This document shows, one piece after another, positions 24,901 through 33,900 of a stretch of DNA of 46,821 nt; the stretch's first letter is position 1, and each line of letters opens with the position of its first letter. A program made the position numbers and the translations under genes. The DNA comes from Actinomycetes bacterium (GTDB taxonomy: Bacteria; Actinomycetota; Thermoleophilia; Solirubrobacterales; JACPNS01): the NCBI GenBank assembly GCA_023404495.1, contig JAEYBE010000047.1:1-46821 (forward strand). The letters run 5' to 3'. Below the pieces are notes generated by a model. It ran no database searches. It saw only the letters and a program-made list of their open reading frames with translations, and had not been told where the DNA came from.

Positions 24901-27900
24901 ACGGTCGGGGTGCTGGCAAAGCCAAGCGGGCATCCGGTCGTGGTGTAGCTCGACTGCTTGACGACAGTGTCGCTACCCGAGGCGCTGGTGATGCGTGCGC
25001 GAATTGCGTTGCTCTGGCACTTGCTCGGATTCTGCATGAACGGCTTGTCGTCGCTCGTGCTCACGGTTCCCTGGTCGGCGGTGCCGAAGAGCGTGATGTT
25101 GAGCTGCTTGATGCGCACGGCGATGCCCTCGTAGCGGACCGGCAGAGCCGTTGTCGTGTCGATTCCCGCATCTGCGCGCAGCGCCGTCTCGATCGGGATC
25201 GCGAGCTTGCCGAGGTCGAACGGACCGACCAGCACGTTGACCATCGCCGACAGACGGGCCGGCTCGTCGGCGTTTGGCAGCACGTTGAAGATGTCGCCGG
25301 AGAGTTGGAGGTCCTCCGTGCTGGTCGCGCCGTTTCCGAAACGCGTCGTGAATGAACCGACGCGGCTGCTGGCGGGGCAGGTGCCGGCGTCGGCGCTGGC
25401 CTGCGCGCAGCGGGTCGAGGCGACGGTGCTCGCGACCAGACCGACCGGCAGTTCAAGATCGAGATCGCGGATCGTCTCGGAGTTGTTGTTGGCGCGGCTG
25501 ACCTGGAGGTTCAGATCCGGATGCGCGCCGCTGGCGGTGTTGGTGACGGACGCCGAGAAGCTCGGGTTGAAGAGCGCCGGCGTCGTGCCGCCGCTAGTGA
25601 CGTAGGACGGAGCAAGATTGGCGTCGGCGCCGCCCGAGTGCGGGGTCACGTCGACGTCGAAGACCTGCGTGCCGCCCTGCGGCGGGTTGATCAACATCGG
25701 CCGGTTGGTGTTGAAGGTCACTGACAGATAGGTGAAGCCAAGGTCCGGGATCTCGTCGAACTCGGCGACGATCTTGCCGGGGCCGCTGTAGGACGTCGAG
25801 CCGGTTCCACCAGTGATGTCGGTCGAGCCTGTGACTGTGACCTTGCCGCGCACGACGAGGTCGGCGCCGGGTAGGTGCGCGACGATCGCGATGCGGAAGC
25901 GTGTGGCCGCTGTAGTCCCGGGAGTCTCGAGGTAGACGTCGCCTGCGTAGTCGTGCGCCGGGTCAAGCAGCTGCGTGCGCAGCGTCACGACGCCGATCTT
26001 TGAAGCCGTCGGGCAGGCAGCGCCGCCGGCGTCGATCGCAGAGGCCGAGCAGGCCGCAAGGCCAGAACCGAAGGCCGGGTTGATCTCCATGTCGTCCGGC
26101 ATCTCGACGCGCAGCTTGCTGATCGTCGGGTTGTCGGCGTTGGAGGTGAGCGTGTAGTTGAGGTTTGCCGGGGCATTTCGGACGGGTGGCGACGCCGTGA
26201 TCGTCATCGACGGGGCGGCTACCCACTCACGCGCGCATCCGTCGATCGTGAAGCCGAAAGAGTCGCTCGCCTGCTCGCCCAAATTGGAGGTGAAGTCGGC
26301 GTTGACCGTGCCCGGGCCACACTTGGAGGGCGCGACCATGAAGGTGCCGCCGCTCGGCGCGCCCTCGATCGTCATGGCGAGTTCGCGCACACGCACTGCG
26401 ATTCCCTCGTAGCGCTCGGGCAGCGTCGCCGAAGCGGTGACGGTGAGATCGGAGTTCAGCTTGGTAGGGACATCGACCGTGAGGTTTCCAAGATCGAACG
26501 GACCGACGATCACCGGAACGATCGCCTGCAGGCGTGCCGGCTGGCCGGAGTCCGGCACGACGTTGACGATGTCGCCGGCGATCGAGAGCGTCTCGCCGCC
26601 CGAGCCGATCGTTGTCGTCGCCTCGCCAACCTTGCTGGCCGAGTCGCAGTTGCCAAGCGCCGCATCGCCCAGCGCGCACTGCGGCACGCCGGTGGTGCGG
26701 GCGACCAGACCCTCCGGAAGATGCAGATCGAAACTCTTGAGCTCGTTCATGCCGTCGGCGTTGGTGATGTCGAGATTCAGGTCCGGGTTGCCGCCGGTTG
26801 TGGTCGGCGACAGCGAGCCGGTGATCTCAGGCGCGAAGTCGTTCTGATCGCAGGTGCCGCCGGTGGTGCTCAGCGAACCAGTGCGCTGCTTGGCAGCCGA
26901 GCCGGCGTGCGGTGTCAGCTCTGCCTGGACCGTGAACGTCGAGCAGGTCTTCGGATTGACGAAGAGCTTCTTGGCGCCGTCAAAGTCGACCTGCAAACCG
27001 GAGAATCCGAGGTCGGGCAGACCTGGAAACTCTGCCGTCACCTGGCCGGTGCCTGTGTCCTTGCTGCCCAGGTCGTCAATCAGCTCGCTCGATCCATCGA
27101 TCAGCGTGCCGCCGCGGACGATCAGGTCCTGGCCCGGCAGGTGGACAACCATCGCCAGGCGATAGCGGGTGGCCGCCTGGTTCCCGATCGACGGCTCGAG
27201 GAAGAGCTCGCCGTTCTGCGGGTCAGCGAGCAGCGGGGTCGTGAGCGTGACGCTCGCCAAACGCGAAGTGGCCGGGCAGTCGCCGCCGCCAGCGTTTACA
27301 TCGCTCGGCTCACAAGCCAGCAGTCCGTCGCCAGCCCCCGGTGAAAGCTCGAAGCCCTCCGGGAAGATCATCTTCACGTTGCTGGTCGTCGAGCTGCCGT
27401 CCGGGACAGAGACATTCATGGCGAGATTTGTCGGTGCGCCCGCGGTATCCGGCGTGTTGGCGAAGGAGACGCTTGGGTTGTAGGCGGCGTCGACCGGCGC
27501 GCAGCCTGTGGTGGTGAAGGTCGAGTCGTCGGTGTTGGTGAGACCCGTAGCCGACTCCATCACTCCGCTGATCGTGTGCGTTGCGCAGCGGCTCGGGTTG
27601 ACGATGAAGTTGTTGCTCCCCACCGTGCCGTGCAGGACCATGTCCATCTGGACGACCTTCACGTTGATGCCCTCGTAGCGCAGCGGGATCGTCGTGTCGG
27701 CGTCGACGCTCATGTCGGCGTTGAGCTTGGTCGTGACCGGGATGCTCAGCTTGCCGAGATCGAACGGTCCGACAAGTACTGGAACCACCGCCTGCATGCG
27801 TGCAGGCTCGTTGGAATCGGGCTCGACGTTGTAGATCTTGCCGCCGGAGAGGTCAACGGTGTCTGAGGTGGAGCCGATCTTTGTCGAGAACTCACCGACG

Positions 27901-30900
27901 GCCTGGCCTGCGAGGCAGTTTCCGTTGGCAGCGTCGCTCTGGCTGCAGCGCGTGGTGGCGGTGGTGTTGGCGACCAAGCCGACCGGCAGCTTGATCTTGA
28001 GCTTGCGCAGTTGTTCCTGCTGGTTTGGCGCGTTGACGACACGCAGGGTCAGGTCCGGGTGGCCGGCCGACTGACCGTTGCTCGGAGTGGCGGTGAAGGT
28101 CGGGTTGAAGGAGCTGACGCAGCCCGTCGGCGTGTAGCTGTCCGTCGAGGAGGACTTGGTGGCGACCGAGTTCGGTGTGAACTCCCCGCTGAACTCATGG
28201 GCAGTGCATGTCGTCGGGTTCACGACCATCGCCTTGGAGCCCGCGTTGAAGTCGAGGCGTAGCTGGGTGAACGCGAGATCCGGGATGTTGTCGAAGTCGG
28301 CCTTCAGCTGACCGGTGCCCTGGTCGACAGAGCCGGTCGCGCCGGAGGGGATCGTCGTCGTGCCGTTGATGCTGATCGCGCCGCGCACGATCAGCTTGCG
28401 CCCCGGCAGGTCGAGGATCAGGGCGACGCGGTAACGGTCGTCCTTGGTCAGGCCCGGCGACTCGAGGTACATCTTGCCCTGCGGCGCGCTCGAGAGCAGC
28501 GGCGTCGTCAGGGTGACGTCGGCGATCGTCGTGCGGCCGGTGCAGTCGCCAGCGTTGATGCTGGCCGTCGGGCAAGGGTCAAGCGCCTTACCGAAGGCCG
28601 GGTTGATCTCAAGTCCCTCGGGGAAAGTGAACTCGGTCCGCTTGATCGAGGGGTTGCCCTCGGCGGAGTTGATGTCGATCCGCAGGCCGACCGGCGATCC
28701 TGCTTGGGTCGTCGACGGCTCGACGTCGATCGTCGGAGCGGATGAGAACGCTGCGCAGCCGGTCGTGCTGAAGTTGAATGAGCCGGTCGCCGACTGGGCG
28801 GACGGACCTTCGCTGGTCATCGTGGCCGCGACCGTGTTGCTCTGGCACTTGCTGGGGTTGACGGCGAACGGCTTGCCACCGACCTCGTCCTCGATCGTGA
28901 TCGACATCGCGCGCATGTGCACGGCGATGCCCTCGTAGCGAGTCGGCAGCGTGGCGTGGGTGGTGACGCCCCAGTCGGAGCGCAGCTCGGCGGTGATCGG
29001 AATCGTCAGACGGCCGAGGTTGTACGGACCGACGATCACGTTGATACCGGCTGAGAGTCGGGCGGGCTCGCCGGACTGCGGCGCGACATTGAATAGATCG
29101 CCGTTGATCGTCAGGCCCTCCGCGCCGGTTCCGATCGTCGCCGAGACGTTTCCTACGTCGCTCGCGGAGCTGCAGTTGCCTTGCGCGGCGGCGGTGATGC
29201 TGCACAGCGGCACGTTGCCGGTCGAAGCGACCAGGCCGGTCGGCAGGTCGATGTCGAATCCGACCAGGCTGCGGTCCTTCGCCGGACGCTCAGCGGTGAG
29301 CGTGATGTCGGGATTGCCGGCAGAAGTCGCCGGGGTGACGCTTCCGCCGAAGGTCGGCGTGAAACCAGGCGCCGAACAGTCGCTGGTGGTCGTGTAGCTG
29401 TCACTTGAGAGCGCGTCGGCGCCGCCACCGTGCGGGGTGAAGGCGGCGTCGAACTGGGCCGTCGTGCAGCTGCGCGGGTTGGTGAAGAGTGCGCGGTTGC
29501 CGCTGTTGAAGACAACCGTCATGTTCGTGAAGCCAAGGTCCGGGATCGACACTGATGCCGACTCGCCATAGAAGACCGTGCGGATCTTGCCCGTGCCGGT
29601 GTTGACCGAACCGGTGCCGCTGGTTGGGATCGTGGTTGAGCCGTCGAGCGTGACGCGGCCGCGGACGATCAGGTCCTTGCCCGGCAGGTGGACGACGATC
29701 GCCACGCGGTAGCGGGTGTCCTTGTCGATGCCAAGCGGCTGCTCAAGGAAGACGTGGCCGGACTGCTGAACGGGGAGCAGCGGTGTGTCCAGCGTGACTG
29801 TTCCAAGGTTTGCCGTGGTGGCCAGACAGTCGGCGCCGCCGGCGTCGATCTGCGTAGTCGAACAAGTTGCGAGGTTGTTGCCGGCCGCGGGGTTCAGCTC
29901 CATGCCGTCGGGCATGTCGATCGCGATCTGCTTGAGCGTCGGATTCTTGATCGAGTTGGTGACCTGGAAGGTCAGGCCGGTCGGTGCTGCCGTCTCGGTT
30001 GTCGAGGGCGTGACATCGATCGCCGGCTTGGGAACCTGCGGCGTGTTCGGGAATTCACGCGGGCAGCCGGTGATCGTGATGTTCTTCGAGGCGTTGACGA
30101 CAGTGCCGCCCAGTGAAGTGAACTTCGCGGCGATCGCCGTCGTCTGGCACTCGCTCGGGTTGATCATGAACGGCTTGTCGTCTGAGCTGTCCCCTGGCGT
30201 ACCCTGGTCGGCAATTCCCTTGACGACGAGACCCATCGAGCGAAGCCGCACGTCGATGCCCTCGTAGCGGTATGGCAGCTGCACCTGCGTGGTGATGCCG
30301 TAGTCACTGCGCATCGTCGTGATCACCGGGATCGAGAGCTTGCCCAAGTTGAACGGTCCGACTACGACATTCAGGATCGCCTGAAGGCGGGCCGGCTGGT
30401 TGTTGTTGTCGGGGACAACGTTGTGCAGTTTCCCGCTGAGTGAGAGAGTTTCGGCGGAGTTGCCGATCGTCGTTGTGACATCGCCGACCACCGTGTTGGC
30501 GGCGCAGTTGCCGGCCAGCGCGTTGACCTGGCTGCAGCGCGGAGTCGACACGGTGTCGGCGACCAAACCGGTCGGCAGATCCATGTCGAAGTTGCGCAGT
30601 TGCGGCGACTTGCCGGGATTCGTGACTGACAGAGTTAGATCTGCGTTTGCGCCCGACGCCGAGCTGGAAAGGCTCGCGTCAAAAGTCGGCGCAAAGGTCG
30701 GGGCGCAATTGCTCGCCGTGGTGGTGAACGTGCTGTCGGCGTTGACGGTCTGCGGCGAGATCGTCGTTCCGGTGTTGGGCGAGATGTAGCCCTTGGTCGT
30801 CTGCGTGCCGCAGGTCGGCGGGTTGACGAGCAGCGCGCGAGCGCCCGAGTAGAGCGAAAGGTTCATCGACGAGAACGGCAGGTCGATCAGGTTGTCGAAT

Positions 30901-33900
30901 TCGGCGGTGACCACTCCGGTGCCGCTGTCGACAGATCCGGTCGAGCCGGTGATATCGCTGGAGCCGTTGATCAGCGTCTTGCCGCGAATGATCAGCTTCT
31001 GGCCCGGCAGCTGGATGATCACGGCGAGGCGGAAGCGGTTGGCCGCGCCGCTGCCGGGCTCCTCGAGGTAGACGAAGCCGTTGTAGGTGCCAGTGAGCAG
31101 CGGCGTCGTGATCTGCACGGTGCCGCGCTCGGAGGCTGCCGGGCAGCCGCTGCCGCCGGCATCGATCAGCGCCGACGAGCAGACCGCGTTGTTGCCGTCG
31201 TTGCCGACCGCTGGGTTGACCGACATGCCCTGCGGGAAGTCGATCTTGATCGTCTTGATCGACGGGTTGAAGCTGGCCTGCGTGCCGTTGGTGAGGTTGA
31301 TGCCAACGCCCGTCGGAGACTCGGTGTCAGTCGTCGTTGGCGTCACCTGCAGTGTTGGCAGGGTCGAACCCGGGAAAGCGATCGCGCAGCCAGTCGTGTT
31401 GAAGCTGGCCGACGGCGAGGGCGACGCCTGCGTGTTGTCTGCGGCCCAGACATCAACCGTCGTCGTGTTGGTCTGGCACTTGCTCGGGTTGGTCATGAAC
31501 GGCTTGTCGTCGGTGGTCGACGGCGTGCCCTGATCTGCGGTTGCGTTCATCGTCACGCTGAGCTTGCGGTAGCGCAGCTGAATGCCCTCGTAGCGCTGCG
31601 GCAATTGGACATCGGCGTCGAGGCCGAAGTCAGCCGAACGAAGCGCCACGCTGACCGGCAGGCTCATCTTGCCGAGGTTGAACGGCCCAAGGTTGACGGG
31701 AACGATGGCGGTCAGGCGTGCGGGCTCGTTTCCGTCCGCGGTAGTTGTGTTGTGCAGCTTGCCGCCGGAGACCGTCGCAACGGCTGCGCCGGAGCCGATC
31801 TCGACGGACACCCCGCCGACGACGCTCGCGTCGGTGCAGTTGCCGGCTTCGGAGTTGGCGATCGAACAGGTCGGCGCAGATGCCGGCGCGCCCGTGAGAC
31901 CGGTCGGCAGGTGGAAGAGCACGCGCTTCAAGTTCTTGTGGAAGTCCGGGCGCGTGATCGCCATCGTCACGTTCGAATGCGCGTTGGCCGTCGTGTCCGG
32001 AATCGTCTGCGTGTAGGTCGGTGCGAAAGATTGAGAGGCGCAACCGGTCGTGGTGAATCCCTGCGCATTGTTCGTGTACGGCGTACCGGTGGCCGACGAG
32101 TTGGACGCGTCGACGCGGATCTGGAAGTTGTTTGCGCTGCAGGTCTCGGGCGTGACGAACAGCGGCACCGTGCTGTTGAACGACAGGCGCATCCAGTTGT
32201 AGGCGACGTCCGGCAGGCCGTTGAAGTCAGCTTCGATCTGACCCGGCTGCAGCGACTGGCCCGTGGAGGCAGTGGCGCCGGCTGTTTCGCTCGTGCTGCC
32301 AAGACCCGCGGTCGGCCCGTTGGTTGAGCCGGCGACACGGGCGCCGCCACGCACGATCTGCATGCCGCCCGGCATCGCCAGGTAGAGCACGAAGCGGTAG
32401 CGATTGTCCTTGTCTGCGCCCTGCTGTTCGAGGTACATCGAACCGGAAACCTGCGTGGGCAGCAACGGGGTGTCGACGAGCACGTCGCCGATCTTGCTTG
32501 TCGCGTAGCTGGTACCGCAGGTGTCCGTGTCGGCATTGGCGTTTGCGATGTCGGCATTGATTGCAGAGGTCGGGCAAGCCGCGACCGAACTCGCAAAGCC
32601 TGGGTTCATCTCCATCCCGGCGGGGAAGACGATCCGCACGCGATTGATCGTCGACTGCTGGACTGTCGATGTGGTGACGCCCGATGCGGTCTGCGGGACA
32701 TTCACCTGCACCTGCATTCCGGTCGGAGTCGCCGGCGCGGTTCCGAGATTGCTGATCGCAACGGTCGGCGTAAAGCTCTGGGCCGCACAACCGGTCGTCA
32801 CGGACGATGCAGGCGCGTTCGGGTTGACGTTGCGGACGATCGTCGAAGGCCCGGTCGCTGGCGCCATACCGAACGAAGTGAACGTCCCCTGAAACTGCAG
32901 GCTCGCGCCGCACTTGGAGGGGTTCTGCAGGAACGGCTTGTCATCGGTCGTGGTCGGGGTGCCCTGATCGATGATGCCCTTGAGCTTGAGCTTGATCCCG
33001 CGGTAGAGCACGGGGATGCCCTTGATCGACTGCTGCAGATCCAGCGTCTCGGAGATCAGCGCGAACTTGTCGGCGTTCGCGAGGCGCATGTAGGAGTAGT
33101 TGGTGACCGATCCGAGATCGAACGGACCGACTACCGCCGGCGTGATGATCGCCAGCTTGGCGATGTAATCGGTCAGCTCGTCGCCGGTGCGCTCCATGAT
33201 GTAGACGTCGCCGTTGAGCGTGATCGGCAGAGATCCGGCACCGGTCTTCACTTCGACTGTGCCGACCTTCGAGTCATTGCCGCAGTTGCGCGCGAGGACA
33301 TTGGCGACCGAGCATTGTGTGGTGACGGCCTTGATCGATCCGCCGAAGCCGTCGGGCAGACGAAAGACGAGATCCTTGAGGTTGTCGCGACGGTCGGGTC
33401 GGTCGACGTTGAGATCAAGGTCGGGGTGCTTGCCGACCTCGGTCGTGCTCAGGGTGACGTCGAAAGTCGGATCGAAGGCCGCAAAGTCACATGCGCCGTT
33501 GGTGCCGGCGGTGACCGTCATCGTCTTGTCCTGGTTGACAATCGCCTGGTTCGAGTAGGTCCACGGTGTGAGTCCGACGCTCGCGGTGTAGCTGCCGCAG
33601 ACCTGCGGGTTCATCAGCATCTGCTGCTGCGAGTTCGGACTGCTCACCGGGTTGCTGACGGGGTTCCCGTTCTCGTCGAAACCGACACCGGCTGAAGCCG
33701 TGTCGAAGTCCATCGTGAACTTCGAGTAATTGAACTGCGGCAGACCGCTCGTGTAGGGCGTGACGTTCTTGATCGACACGACGACCTGGCCGGTAGCTGC
33801 GTTGACGATCGCCTCGCCTTCAAACTTGACGGCAAGGCCGCCTCGCTTGGCGAACACGTACAGCCGGTAGCGCCCGTCGTCCGTGTCCGTGCCCTGCGGT